Shown here piece by piece: positions 1 through 7,830 of a DNA stretch of 39,064 nucleotides. A program made the position numbers and the translations under genes. A model generated the notes under the pieces. The model saw only the letters and a list, made by a program, of their open reading frames with translations. It ran no database searches and was not told where the DNA came from. Source of the stretch: Pseudomonadota bacterium (GTDB taxonomy: Bacteria; Pseudomonadota; Gammaproteobacteria; Burkholderiales; Burkholderiaceae_D); contig JAEVZY010000365.1 in NCBI GenBank assembly GCA_023392035.1, positions 1-39,064 on the forward strand, in the 5' to 3' direction. Positions within the stretch are counted from its first letter, which is position 1; each line of letters opens with the position of its first letter.

Positions 1-1112
1 TCCCAGATCTGGGTGATCTTGGCGTCGCGCATTAGGCGCTCGGCCCGGTAATCTTGGCAATAGCCGTAGCCGCCCAGCAGCTGCACGCAGTCGGTGGTGA
101 TGCGCATGGCAAGGTCGGAGGCGCGCATTTTCAGCATCGAAGCCTCGATGCCGAAGTCGGTTCCGCCGGCATCGACCATGGCCGCCAGGCGCCACAGCCA
201 GCCCTCGCACATCGCGAGCTCGGTTGCCATGTCGGCCAGCATGAATTGAATGCCCTGGAATTCCAGGATGCGCTTGCCCGATTGCTTGCGTTCATTGATG
301 TAGGCCACCGCATCCTCGAAGGCGGCGCGGGCGATGCCCAGCGCATGCGCCGCCACGCTCGGGCGCGATTTGTTGAGCGAGGCGAACAGGATGCGCAAAC
401 CGTCGCCCGGCTTGCCCAGCAGGTTTTTGCGTGGCACCCGGCACGCGTCAAAGGACAGCGCCGCCGTGCTGGAAGCGCGATGGCCCATTTTCTTTTCGGT
501 GCCCAGAACCGACAGGCCGGGCGTGCCTTTTTCCAGCACCAGCACCGAGATCGCCTGGCGCGGATCGTCGATCTCGCTCCACATACCAAACAGCAGGTAC
601 AGGTCGGCGACGTCGCCATTGGTGATGAACACCTTCCCGCCCTTGATCACGATGTCATCGCCATCCGGGGTGAAGCGGGTCTTCATGCCCAGGGCGTCGG
701 AGCCGGCATTGGGCTCGGTGATGGCAAGTGCGCCCAGGCCACCGTTGGCAATGCGCGGCAGCAGGCGTTGCTTTTGTTCCTCGTTGCCGAAATCGATCAG
801 CGGCTTCATGCCGTGATAATTGGTGGCCCAGATGATGCCGGTGGCCGCGCAGGCTTTCGAAATCTCGCGCACGCAGGCCAGATAGGCGGTGTAGGACAGC
901 GGCGCGCCGCCGTACTCCTCCGGCACGAACATCGCATTCAGCCCGAGCTGGTTGATGGCCTCGATGTTCGGCCATGGAAATTCAGCCTGGCGATCGGCAT
1001 GCTCGGCATGGGGCGCGATCTGTTCCCGGGCCATGGTGCGCACGCTGTCGAGCAGCATGCCTTCTTCCTCGGACAAAGGCAGCGAGGCGTCAAGTCGTTC
1101 AAAGGGATTCAT
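1..1112 (-). CDS. Acyl-CoA dehydrogenase, MCAD-like (AliB-like role), partial at window edge
   Basis: FAD flavoprotein predicted to introduce the alpha,beta double bond into an acyl-CoA. The reading frame starts at the ATG at 1112 and runs off the left edge after 370 codons. Seen: the N-terminal helical domain, the middle-domain segment ALAITEPNAGSDA, and the C-terminal helical segment with NERKQSGKRI and QLLGGYGYCQDYRAERLMRDAKITQIW. In MCAD-type enzymes the catalytic Glu follows this last motif; the window stops two bases (GA) into that codon, so Glu or Asp cannot be told apart. It is the fifth gene of a minus-strand unit, 15 nt after the SDR gene. In the alicyclic-acid model it would convert cyclohexanecarboxyl-CoA to the 1-ene-CoA. 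The family assignment is firm; the substrate is inferred from neighbours only. Confidence 0.9.
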   Translation of the reverse strand, partial: MNPFERLDASLPLSEEEGMLLDSVRTMAREQIAPHAEHADRQAEFPWPNIEAINQLGLNAMFVPEEYGGAPLSYTAYLACVREISKACAATGIIWATNYHGMKPLIDFGNEEQKQRLLPRIANGGLGALAITEPNAGSDALGMKTRFTPDGDDIVIKGGKVFITNGDVADLYLLFGMWSEIDDPRQAISVLVLEKGTPGLSVLGTEKKMGHRASSTAALSFDACRVPRKNLLGKPGDGLRILFASLNKSRPSVAAHALGIARAAFEDAVAYINERKQSGKRILEFQGIQFMLADMATELAMCEGWLWRLAAMVDAGGTDFGIEASMLKMRASDLAMRITTDCVQLLGGYGYCQDYRAERLMRDAKITQIW

Positions 1113-1127
1113 GTTGGATTGCCTTGC

Positions 1128-1868
1128 TCAGTGGGCGACGCCCTGGGCGCCGTCGACGTAAATGGTTTCCCCCGTCAAAAAGCCGGTGCCTTTCTTGAAC
1201 AGGAAATTGACGATGCGCGCCACGTCTTCCGGTGCGCCTGCCGTGCCGCGCGGAATGCGCTTTTCCAGATAGGCGCGCAAAAGGCCTTGTTCCATCGCTT
1301 CGCGGTTGAGGTCGGTGACGATGTAACCGGGCGCCACATCGATCACGGCAATTCTTTTGGACGCCCATTCCACGGCCAGGCAGCGCGTCATGGCGCCGAC
1401 CGCCGCCTTGGAGGCGCAATAGGCCAGGTTGTGCTTCACGCCCAGCTTGTCGAAGAAAGAGCCGATGTTGACGATGGTGCCGCCGCCGGCCGCGAGCAGA
1501 TGGGGATAGGCCTCCTGGCAGCCCACCAGCACGGCGCGTGCATTGGTGTCGAACACGCTGTCGTAGTCGGCCATGGAAAAACTGTGGCTGGCGCCCTGCA
1601 GGTGAATACCCGCGTTGTTCACCAGCCCGCGGATCGGAAAGCCCAGTGCCGCCACCTGGCGGAACGCCTCGCGCACGCTGTGGGCTTGCGTGACATCGGC
1701 GGCAAAGGCGTGGACGCGGGAGCGCAGCGGACCTTCCGCCAGTTGCGGCATGGCGCCGCTGCGCGAAATCGCTGCCACCATGTGACCGGACTCGGCCAGC
1801 ATTTCGCAGATGGCCGCGCCGATACCGCGGCTGCCGCCGGTGACGATGATGATGTTGTCCTGGTTCAT
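1128..1868 (-). CDS. Short-chain dehydrogenase/reductase (BadH-like role)
   Basis: A 246-aa classical SDR that would oxidise a hydroxyacyl-CoA with NAD(P)+. Seen: the Rossmann nucleotide motif TGGSRGIG at residues 10-17, NNAG at 84-87, the catalytic Ser near 137 (IGSFF), and the Y150-x3-K154 pair in YCASK. Length is normal for the family. It begins 2 nt after the upstream enoyl-CoA hydratase stops, which suggests translational coupling, and lies 15 nt before the acyl-CoA dehydrogenase. Set between a hydratase and a BadI-like hydrolase, the natural job is 2-hydroxycyclohexanecarboxyl-CoA dehydrogenase, the step done by BadH in Rhodopseudomonas palustris. SDR substrate specificity cannot be read from sequence, so this role is inference. 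Confidence 0.92.
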   Translation of the reverse strand: MNQDNIIIVTGGSRGIGAAICEMLAESGHMVAAISRSGAMPQLAEGPLRSRVHAFAADVTQAHSVREAFRQVAALGFPIRGLVNNAGIHLQGASHSFSMADYDSVFDTNARAVLVGCQEAYPHLLAAGGGTIVNIGSFFDKLGVKHNLAYCASKAAVGAMTRCLAVEWASKRIAVIDVAPGYIVTDLNREAMEQGLLRAYLEKRIPRGTAGAPEDVARIVNFLFKKGTGFLTGETIYVDGAQGVAH

Positions 1869-1870
1869 GC

Positions 1871-2638
1871 CTAGCGGTCCTTGAATTGCGGTTTGCGCTT
1901 TTCCAGGAAAGCCGCCATGCCTTCATTGGCGTCCTGGCTGCGGTAGGCGAGGGTGGAAAGATCGGCTTCGATCCGCAATCCCTCCTGCAAGGGAGTGTCG
2001 AGCGCGCGCGTTACCGCTTCGCGTGCCAGGCGCAGGGTCAACAGGCTGTGGGATGAAAACTGGCGGGCCATGCGCAGGCCCGCTTGCAGCAGATCGCCTT
2101 CCACCACCTGGTGCACCAGTCCGATCCGTGCCGCTTCTTCGGCTTCCACCGTGCGGCCGGTCAGGATCATGTCCAGCGCCCGCGCTTCGCCCACCACGCG
2201 CGGCAGGCGCTGGGTGCCACCGTAGCCGGGAATCAGGCCCAGCTTCACTTCCGGCAAGCCCATGCGGGCCTTGGGGCCGGCCAGCCGGAAGCTGCAAGCC
2301 AGCGCCAGTTCCAGCCCGCCGCCGAAGGCATAACCGTTGATGAGCGCAATCGAGGGCATGGGCAATTTGTCGAGCAGCGCGAAGGTCTGCTGGCCCAGTT
2401 CGGCGCCGCGCCTTTGCGCTTCCAGTTCGCGACCGGTGAGTTCGCCTATGTCGGCGCCGGCGCAGAACGCCTTGCTGCCGGCGCCGGTGATGAACAAGGC
2501 GCGGGCGTCGGTTTGGGCGACGCTTTTCAGGCAGTTGCCGATTTCGGCAATCAGGGAAAAGCTCAATGCATTGAGCGCCTGTTCGCGCTCAATCGTCATA
2601 AGCGCGAATTCATCGACGCGCGTCAGTGTGATGGGCAT
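1871..2638 (-). CDS. Enoyl-CoA hydratase, canonical crotonase (BadK-like role)
   Basis: A 255-aa crotonase-fold protein predicted to add water across a 2-enoyl-CoA. Seen: the oxyanion-hole segments CAGADI (59-64) and GGGLEL (106-111), and both catalytic glutamates of true hydratases, E110 in GGGLE and E130 in GLPEVKLG, followed by IPGYGGTQRLPR. This is the only one of the five crotonases in the window that keeps both. The frame stays open upstream for 72 more codons, but the ATG at 2638 gives the family-typical MPITLTRV start and 25 nt spacing from the ligase stop. In unit A it would hydrate cyclohex-1-ene-1-carboxyl-CoA to the 2-hydroxy compound. General enoyl-CoA hydratase activity is secure; the alicyclic substrate is contextual. 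Confidence 0.92.
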   Translation of the reverse strand: MPITLTRVDEFALMTIEREQALNALSFSLIAEIGNCLKSVAQTDARALFITGAGSKAFCAGADIGELTGRELEAQRRGAELGQQTFALLDKLPMPSIALINGYAFGGGLELALACSFRLAGPKARMGLPEVKLGLIPGYGGTQRLPRVVGEARALDMILTGRTVEAEEAARIGLVHQVVEGDLLQAGLRMARQFSSHSLLTLRLAREAVTRALDTPLQEGLRIEADLSTLAYRSQDANEGMAAFLEKRKPQFKDR

Positions 2639-2663
2639 GGGAAATGGGTCTTTCGTTTCGGGG

Positions 2664-4334
2664 TCACGGCTTTGCGCCGTTGAAGCGCACCGGCGTCGGT
2701 GCAATGCGGCCGGCCTTGACCCACTCCACCAGCTCACGCTTGAGGATCTTGCCGCTGGGGGTGAGCGGAAACTGTTCCAGCACGATGAAGTACTCCGGCA
2801 TGTCGTACTTCGACAGGCCGGCCTGGTGCAGGTGCTGCAGCATGGCCTCCCCATCCAGCCGGCGCCCTTCCAGCGGCAGCACCGCCAGGCAGACCTTCTC
2901 GCCCAAGCGGGTGTCGGCCACGGGAAACGCCGCCGCCTTGAGGATGGCCGGATGCGAGACGGCGCGGTCCTCGATCTGCGAGGGATAGATGTTGTGCCCG
3001 CCGCGAATGATCAGGTCTTTCTTGCGGCCCACCACCACCAGGCAGCCCTTGTGGTCGATGCGGCCGAGGTCGCCGCTCAGGAACCAACCGTGGCGATTGA
3101 AGGATTTCTCGGTGGCGGCCTGGTTGTTGAAATAGCCGAGCATCAGGTTGCCGCCGCGGCTGCCGATTTCGCCGACCTCGCCGGCGGCCACTTCCTGGTC
3201 CGGGTTGTCCTGGCTCCACAGCTTGATTTCATAGCCGTGGCAGGCACGCCCGCAGGTATGGACGATGGTCTCGACCGTATCGTCGGGAAGCGTGTACTGG
3301 TGCGAGCCGTTCTCGGTCATGCCGTAGACGTTTTGCGGCGTGACGCCGCGCGCAAGAAAGGCTTGCGCCACTTCCGGCGGGATCGCCGCGCCCGCCATGT
3401 AGAACATGCGCACCCGGCCGAGCCCCTGCATGCCGCGCTGCTGCGCTTCGGCGAGGATGTCCATGGCATGGGTCGGCACGCCCATGACATAGGTGGCGCC
3501 GGTTTCCAGCATCCAGTCCATGATCTTGTTGCCGGGCGGCGGATCGTTCATCACCAATTCGCAGCCCGCCACCAGCGACTGTTCCAGCGCCACCGTGTAG
3601 ATGTGGTGGCTGGCCGGCGACAGCGACAGGATGCGGGTGTCATGCGCCAGCTTCCAGTCCTTGACCATGGCGCGGCCATTGGCCAGCAGGGTGTTATCGC
3701 TGTGCATGACCGCCTTGGGCAAGCCGGTCGTGCCCGAGGTGAAAGCCAGATAGGTGATCTTGTCCGGGTCGTCGTCGGGCACGGCCTGCGGGGTCCTGCC
3801 GTCGTGCACATCGGGGAAGGGCGTTCCGCCGCGTGGATTGCCTTGCGCGCCGCGTGGCGCCAGCCAGACGATGCGCCGCAATCCCGCTACCGCGCCGATC
3901 AATGCGGCGGCGTCCACCTCGCGGCTGTTGGCGCCGAAACCGTCTTCGCCGATAAAGGCTTCGCAGTTGACGCGCTCCAGCAGGGTGACGATTTCCTGCA
4001 CCGTGTAGTTCTGATGCAGGGAGGCGTTGCAGACATAGCCATTGCGCGAGCAGGCCAGAAGCAGCACCGTCGCTTCAACCCGGTTCGGCAGCCAGACCGA
4101 TACCCGCGCGCCGCGGGCCAGTCCGGCCTGTTCCAGGTCGGCCGCCACCGCGTCCACCCAGGACAACAGGCTCGACCAGTCGAGCCGCCGCTCGCGATCG
4201 CGCAAGGCCATGGCTTGCGGACGCTGCTGCGCATGCCGGTGCAGCAGCGAATACAGGGTGTCGTGCTGCCAGACGCCCTGCGCGTACAGCCGGGCCGCCT
4301 GACGCGGATCGTGCAAAGTGAGAATGGTGCTCAT
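2664..4334 (-). CDS. AMP-forming acyl-CoA ligase (AliA-like, alicyclic acid activation)
   Basis: A 556-aa ANL-superfamily adenylating enzyme that would activate a carboxylic acid with ATP and CoA. Seen: the phosphate-binding loop TSGTTGLPK at 199-207, the adenine-binding motif YGMTENGS at 337-344, the hinge-region segment SGDLGRID, the GRKKDLIIRGGHNIYPSQIE motif linking the two domains, and the C-terminal catalytic Lys in TPSGKILKREL. The N-terminal stretch LPNRVEATVLLLACSRNGYVCN and SLHQNYTV recall proteins annotated as cyclohexanecarboxylate-CoA ligase, which matches the neighbouring genes. It lies 14 nt downstream of the BadI-like gene and 25 nt upstream of the hydratase. The family is certain; the acid is inferred from the cluster. 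Confidence 0.9.
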   Translation of the reverse strand: MSTILTLHDPRQAARLYAQGVWQHDTLYSLLHRHAQQRPQAMALRDRERRLDWSSLLSWVDAVAADLEQAGLARGARVSVWLPNRVEATVLLLACSRNGYVCNASLHQNYTVQEIVTLLERVNCEAFIGEDGFGANSREVDAAALIGAVAGLRRIVWLAPRGAQGNPRGGTPFPDVHDGRTPQAVPDDDPDKITYLAFTSGTTGLPKAVMHSDNTLLANGRAMVKDWKLAHDTRILSLSPASHHIYTVALEQSLVAGCELVMNDPPPGNKIMDWMLETGATYVMGVPTHAMDILAEAQQRGMQGLGRVRMFYMAGAAIPPEVAQAFLARGVTPQNVYGMTENGSHQYTLPDDTVETIVHTCGRACHGYEIKLWSQDNPDQEVAAGEVGEIGSRGGNLMLGYFNNQAATEKSFNRHGWFLSGDLGRIDHKGCLVVVGRKKDLIIRGGHNIYPSQIEDRAVSHPAILKAAAFPVADTRLGEKVCLAVLPLEGRRLDGEAMLQHLHQAGLSKYDMPEYFIVLEQFPLTPSGKILKRELVEWVKAGRIAPTPVRFNGAKP

Positions 4335-4348
4335 GGGCCGCCCTGACC

Positions 4349-5134
4349 TCAGTGCCCGAACTTGCTGGTGTCCGGATCCCGCTTTTCGGCAAAGGAGGCC
4401 GACAACTCCTTCGCTTCATCGGTGTCGAGGTAGTTGCGCAGCAGCAGATCGTGGGTCACCCGTGAAAGGCCGGCCACGCCGCCATGGCGCGCATGGAATG
4501 CGCCCTTGATCGAAGCCAGCGCAAAGGCGCCGCGATTGGCCACTTCCAACGCCAGCGCGCGGGTCGCCTGTTTCAGGTCGGCGTCGGGCACCACCTTGTT
4601 GATGAGCCCGATTGCTTGCGCTTGCTGCGCGCTCATCTTGGGATTGGTGAACCAGATTTCCTTGGCCTTCTTCTTGCCGACCAGGTCTTCCAGGTACCAG
4701 GTGCCATAGCCGGCATCGAAGCTGCCCATCATGGTGCCGACCTGGCGGAACACCGCGCTTTCCTTGGCGATGGTGAGGTCGCACATCACCTGCAGCACAT
4801 TGCCGCCGCCCACCGCAAAGCCGTTGACCGAGGCAATCACCGGCTTTTGCAGACGGTCGATGCTTTCATACATCTCAAGCGTGGGCAGCACGCCGGCATA
4901 AAGCGTGGTGTCTTCCATGCCGGTCTTTTCGCCGCCGATGCAAAAGAAGCGATCGCCGGCGCCGGTGATGACCACTACCCGGGTGCGGGTCTCGCGCCGG
5001 ATCGCATTGATGCAGTCGCGGATCTCATGGCACATGGTCAGATTGAACATGTTGCCCTTGTCCGGACGGTTCAGGGTGATGGTGCCAACCGGACCATCTT
5101 CTTCATACAGGATCGTTTCGTAGCGCACGCTCAT
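4349..5134 (-). CDS. badI: BadI-like 2-ketocyclohexanecarboxyl-CoA hydrolase (MenB/BadI-type crotonase)
   Basis: A 261-aa crotonase-fold protein of the MenB/BadI branch, which performs Dieckmann or retro-Dieckmann C-C chemistry instead of hydration. Seen: GGGNVL at 109-114 where hydratases have GGGxEL, and GSFDAGYGTWYL around D140/Y143 followed by VGKKKAKEIWF, the block shared by MenB and BadI. Length matches BadI (about 260 aa). MenB is unlikely here because no menaquinone genes are present and all neighbours are acyl-CoA enzymes. BadI hydrolyses the ring of 2-ketocyclohexanecarboxyl-CoA to pimeloyl-CoA. It is the first gene of unit A, with a sigma-54 promoter about 50 bp upstream. Residue 65-70 reads CIGGEK where hydratases have AGADxx. 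The MenB/BadI branch is well supported; exact ring size or substituents are not. Confidence 0.75.
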   Translation of the reverse strand: MSVRYETILYEEDGPVGTITLNRPDKGNMFNLTMCHEIRDCINAIRRETRTRVVVITGAGDRFFCIGGEKTGMEDTTLYAGVLPTLEMYESIDRLQKPVIASVNGFAVGGGNVLQVMCDLTIAKESAVFRQVGTMMGSFDAGYGTWYLEDLVGKKKAKEIWFTNPKMSAQQAQAIGLINKVVPDADLKQATRALALEVANRGAFALASIKGAFHARHGGVAGLSRVTHDLLLRNYLDTDEAKELSASFAEKRDPDTSKFGH

Positions 5135-5181
5135 CGTTCAGCCTTGGGTTGCGAGGGAAATTGGATATGGCCAAGCCCAAG

Positions 5182-5197
5182 AGCAACGTCCATGCCA
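5182..5197 (-). promoter_or_regulatory. Sigma-54 promoter P1 for unit A (badI-like operon)
   Basis: On the minus strand the sequence reads TGGCAT-GGACG-TTGCT. It has GG at -24, GC at -12 and exactly 10 bp between them, matching the RpoN consensus TGGCAC-N5-TTGCW. The start site would be near 5171, giving a leader of about 37 nt before the ATG at 5134. A TGTCTGC element (5227-5233) lies about 30 bp upstream. Confidence 0.85.
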
Positions 5198-5226
5198 CTC
5201 GAATAAAGGCTGAAATCCTGGGAAAG

Positions 5227-5233
5227 TGTCTGC
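5227..5233 (+). promoter_or_regulatory. TGTCTGC element upstream of P1 (candidate activator site)
   Basis: This exact heptamer recurs in all the gaps that carry sigma-54 promoters except that in the D/E gap it lies beside rather than between the promoters. Here it lies in the gap between unit A and the activator gene, followed by CGGAC so that GTC and GAC flank five bases. It could bind the Fis-type helix-turn-helix of the activator. The role is inference. Confidence 0.4.
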
Positions 5234-5394
5234 CGGACGGTCATTTCACGCAGGTTTTGTATGCGCCGAACGCAGCCTGCGCCTCGCGACAGGCAAAATT
5301 CCCGGCGTCGCGGCGGGAACAGTCCTTGCAACATTGCGCCCTTGTCTTTAGCGATGTATTTTTCACGGACACCCCTGCCAATAAGCGGAACACT

Positions 5395-7134
5395 ATGAAT
5401 ACGAGGGAGACACCTGGATTCGGCGTCCTGCTGGTCCAGCGAGACGGCAAGCCGGTTTTTGCCTCCGGCATCGCAAGCGATCCCGCGCTGCAGGCGCAGC
5501 TGCTGGCCAAATTGGCAGACCGGCGGGAACAGGACGCCGGCATCCTTGCCATCGAGGCGGCGACGCCCGCGGTGGCGACCTTCAGGGTGCTGGGAGAGAC
5601 GACGGTGTTCCTGGCGGCCCCCGCGGCACAGGGTTCAGCGCTGTTCGAGTTCGTGGCCAGCGTCGATTTCGCCGATGCCATCCTCAACCAGATTCTGGAG
5701 AGCCCCTACAGCGGCATGCTGGTGGTCGACCAAGCGGCGCGCTTGCGCTATATCGCGCCGGCGCACCGTGAGTTCTTCAAGTTGAAACCGGGAGAAGGAT
5801 TGGGCCGGCCGATTTCCGAGGTGATCCCGGATGCGAAACTGCCCGAGGTCCTGAAAAGCGGCCGCGCCGAATTCGGCAAGCTGTGGGCCAGCGGCAATGT
5901 TTCGCGCGTGGTATCGCGCATTCCGGTCCGGCGTGGCGGCGAGGTGCTGGGCGCCATGGGCCAGGTGATGTTCAAGGCGCCCGAGCATGTGCACTTGCTG
6001 TCGCAGGAAGTCACGCGGCTGCGCAAGGAAGTGGATTTCTATCGCAAGGAATTGTCCGGCGCGCCGCAGTCGGACAGCCAGTTCGAGCAGATGGTTGGCA
6101 ACAGCGATGCCTTGCGCCAGTTGAAGTCGGACCTGCTCAAGGTCGCGCCCCTGCAGGTGCCGGTGCTGATCGTCGGCGAAAGCGGTACCGGCAAGGAATT
6201 GGCGGCACAGGCGATCCACGCGCTCAGTCCGCGCAGCCAGAGCCGCATGGTGATCGTCAACGCCGCCGCGATACCGGGCAGCCTGGTCGAGGCCGAGCTG
6301 TTCGGCTACGAGTCCGGCTCCTTCACGGGGGCGGAAAAAGGCGGGCGGCGCGGCAAATTTGAACTGGCCAACAACAGCAGCCTGTTCTTTGACGAGATGG
6401 GCGACATGCCACCCGAGATCCAGGTCAAGCTGCTGCGCGTGCTGCAGGATGGGATGTTCGAGCGCGTTGGCGGCCAGCGCGCCACGCATTCGGATTTCCG
6501 CCTGATCTCGGCCAGCAATCGCAATTTCGAAGAGCTGGTGGCCAAGGGCCAGTTCCGGCTTGACCTGTATTACCGCATCAGCGGTGTGACGGTGCGCATG
6601 CCCAGCCTGCGCGAGCGGCTGGAAGATATTCCGCTCATGGTGGAACGCTTCCTGGTCAACTTCGCGCGCCGCCATGGCGCCAGCGTCAAGGGCGTGGACC
6701 GCCGCGTCTACGATTTCCTGCGCGAGCATTCCTGGCCCGGCAATGTGCGCCAACTCTTGCATGAAGTGGAGAAGGCGGCGATCTTTTGCGATGGTCCCGA
6801 GATCACGGTCGAGAATTTCCGCCTGCTGGGTCACCTGCCCGCTGCGCAGGCCGTGGTGCAGGCCGCGCAAGAGTCGCGCGAGGCAGTGCCCGAGGCCGCT
6901 GTCGTCCCCGCGGAACCGACGCCCGCGGCCGCATTGGCGGAAGCGGCAGGCGCCCACGCGGCGGCCGGCGCGGCGAGCGAAGGGGAGTATCGCCGCATGC
7001 AGGACGCGATTGAAGCGCTTGAAAAAAACATGATCCAGCAAGCCATGGTGCGCCATCGCGGCAACAAGAAAAAGGTGGCGGAAGAACTCGGCATTTCGCG
7101 CGCCTACCTGTACAAGAAACTGGCGATCGAATAA
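5395..7134 (+). CDS. Sigma-54-dependent transcriptional activator with PAS sensor domain
   Basis: A 579-aa enhancer-binding protein, the only sigma-54 activator in the window. Order of domains: an N-terminal sensory region (about 1-90), a PAS domain (about 95-185, with ILNQILESPYSGMLVVD), a short coiled linker (LLSQEVTRLRKEVDFYRKEL), then the AAA+ domain. The AAA+ domain has Walker A GESGTGKE at 261-268, the sigma-54 contact loop GSFTGA at 308-313 (GAFTGA in most family members) and Walker B LFFDEMGD with D333-E334. An Ala/Pro-rich linker follows, then a Fis-type helix-turn-helix at the C-terminus (GNKKKVAEELGISRAYLYKK). There is no phospho-receiver domain, so the PAS/N-terminal part probably senses a ligand directly. 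The ATG at 5395 (MNTRETPGF) is chosen because the longer frame would read through the unit A promoter P1. It probably drives all seven sigma-54 promoters. Confidence 0.93.
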   Translation: MNTRETPGFGVLLVQRDGKPVFASGIASDPALQAQLLAKLADRREQDAGILAIEAATPAVATFRVLGETTVFLAAPAAQGSALFEFVASVDFADAILNQILESPYSGMLVVDQAARLRYIAPAHREFFKLKPGEGLGRPISEVIPDAKLPEVLKSGRAEFGKLWASGNVSRVVSRIPVRRGGEVLGAMGQVMFKAPEHVHLLSQEVTRLRKEVDFYRKELSGAPQSDSQFEQMVGNSDALRQLKSDLLKVAPLQVPVLIVGESGTGKELAAQAIHALSPRSQSRMVIVNAAAIPGSLVEAELFGYESGSFTGAEKGGRRGKFELANNSSLFFDEMGDMPPEIQVKLLRVLQDGMFERVGGQRATHSDFRLISASNRNFEELVAKGQFRLDLYYRISGVTVRMPSLRERLEDIPLMVERFLVNFARRHGASVKGVDRRVYDFLREHSWPGNVRQLLHEVEKAAIFCDGPEITVENFRLLGHLPAAQAVVQAAQESREAVPEAAVVPAEPTPAAALAEAAGAHAAAGAASEGEYRRMQDAIEALEKNMIQQAMVRHRGNKKKVAEELGISRAYLYKKLAIE

Positions 7135-7164
7135 ATCCCTCCAGTCGCGCCGCATCCGTCGCGC

Positions 7165-7185
7165 TGTCTGCGCAAGAGGCAGCGT
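7165..7185 (+). promoter_or_regulatory. TGTCTGC element with imperfect dyad, upstream of P2
   Basis: TGTCTGC (7165-7171) forms the left part of a dyad, GCTGTCT, seven bases, AGGCAGC, with one mismatch in the arms. A related TGTCTGG is at 7238-7244, about 45 bp from P2. The dyad is about 110 bp upstream of the promoter, a usual distance for an enhancer-binding-protein site. Function is inferred. Confidence 0.45.
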
Positions 7186-7284
7186 GTACGGGTGGTGAAC
7201 ACACTTTCTTCACACTGGGCCAGTCCAAGCGCCAAGCTGTCTGGGGCGGGCGCTGTTTTGTTCACGCGCCCCATCCTTCCTGAA

Positions 7285-7300
7285 TGGCACGTCTATTGCA
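7285..7300 (+). promoter_or_regulatory. Sigma-54 promoter P2 for unit B
   Basis: TGGCAC-GTCTA-TTGCA is a perfect match to the RpoN -24/-12 consensus, with 10 bp between GG and GC. The start site is expected near 7311, 36 nt before the thioesterase ATG. Its position inside the longer open frame supports the start at 7347. Confidence 0.9.
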
Positions 7301-7346
7301 GTCTCCCGCGTCACAGCCCAGGTGGCGAACATCAGGAGACAGCAGG

Positions 7347-7784
7347 ATGGCAATTGAAGTGGATCAGGACCTGGCGCCCACGGACGCCAACGCAAATTTC
7401 GGCGAATTGCTCGGCTTCGAGTACACCGAGCTGGCGCCGGATCGGGCGGTGCTGAGCGTGCCTCTGCGGCCGGCACTCTGCAACCGTTTTGGCGGCGTGC
7501 ATGGCGGCGTCATCATGTCCTTGCTCGACACGGCGGGCCTGTGGGCCGGCAAGGCGGCGCAAGCGCCGCTGCCGGAGGCGGTCACCGCCGCGCTCAACTG
7601 CAATTTCCTGCGCGCCGCACGCCTGGCGGATACCACCGCATTACGCGCCGAAGCGCGGGTGATCAAGCGTGGCCGCAGCATGTACTTCTCGCAGATAGAA
7701 GTGATTGCCGAACCCTCAGGCAGCGTGCTGGCGTCCGCCCAGGGTGTCTACGGCAGCACCGCCAACAGCACGCCGCGCGCTTGA
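7347..7784 (+). CDS. PaaI-type hotdog-fold acyl-CoA thioesterase
   Basis: A 145-aa single hotdog-domain protein predicted to hydrolyse acyl-CoA thioesters. Seen: the family core NRFGGVHGGVIMSLLDTAGLWAG (about residues 44-66), with the HGG turn and the downstream Asp on the long helix, then the beta-strand segment ALNCNFLRAA. Length is typical of PaaI/YdiI-like enzymes. The ATG at 7347 is preceded by AGGAG at 7334-7338 and lies just after promoter P2. It is the first gene of unit B, 46 nt ahead of a CoA-transferase. A thioesterase in such a pathway usually frees CoA from dead-end thioesters; that role is inferred from analogy with phenylacetate degradation. Confidence 0.88.
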   Translation: MAIEVDQDLAPTDANANFGELLGFEYTELAPDRAVLSVPLRPALCNRFGGVHGGVIMSLLDTAGLWAGKAAQAPLPEAVTAALNCNFLRAARLADTTALRAEARVIKRGRSMYFSQIEVIAEPSGSVLASAQGVYGSTANSTPRA

Positions 7785-7830
7785 TGCGGCGCTGCGCAAC
7801 ACCGCTCCATTCCACTTCAAGGAAACGCAC

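Noticed and set aside
54..1874. A 606-aa plus-strand open frame across the acyl-CoA dehydrogenase and SDR genes
   Set aside because: It is antisense to two well-conserved genes, His/Gly/Ala-rich with no domain, as expected from the high third-position GC of the opposite strand.
2337..4346. A 669-aa plus-strand open frame opposite the acyl-CoA ligase
   Set aside because: Antisense shadow of a gene with all ANL motifs; no domain or ribosome site of its own.
4349..5134. Naming the BadI-like gene menB
   Set aside because: The active-site block is shared with MenB, but no menaquinone gene is nearby and all operon partners fit the cyclohexanecarboxylate route.
5635..7155. A 506-aa minus-strand open frame opposite the sigma-54 activator
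   Set aside because: Antisense shadow; the plus-strand frame carries the Walker, GSFTGA and helix-turn-helix motifs.
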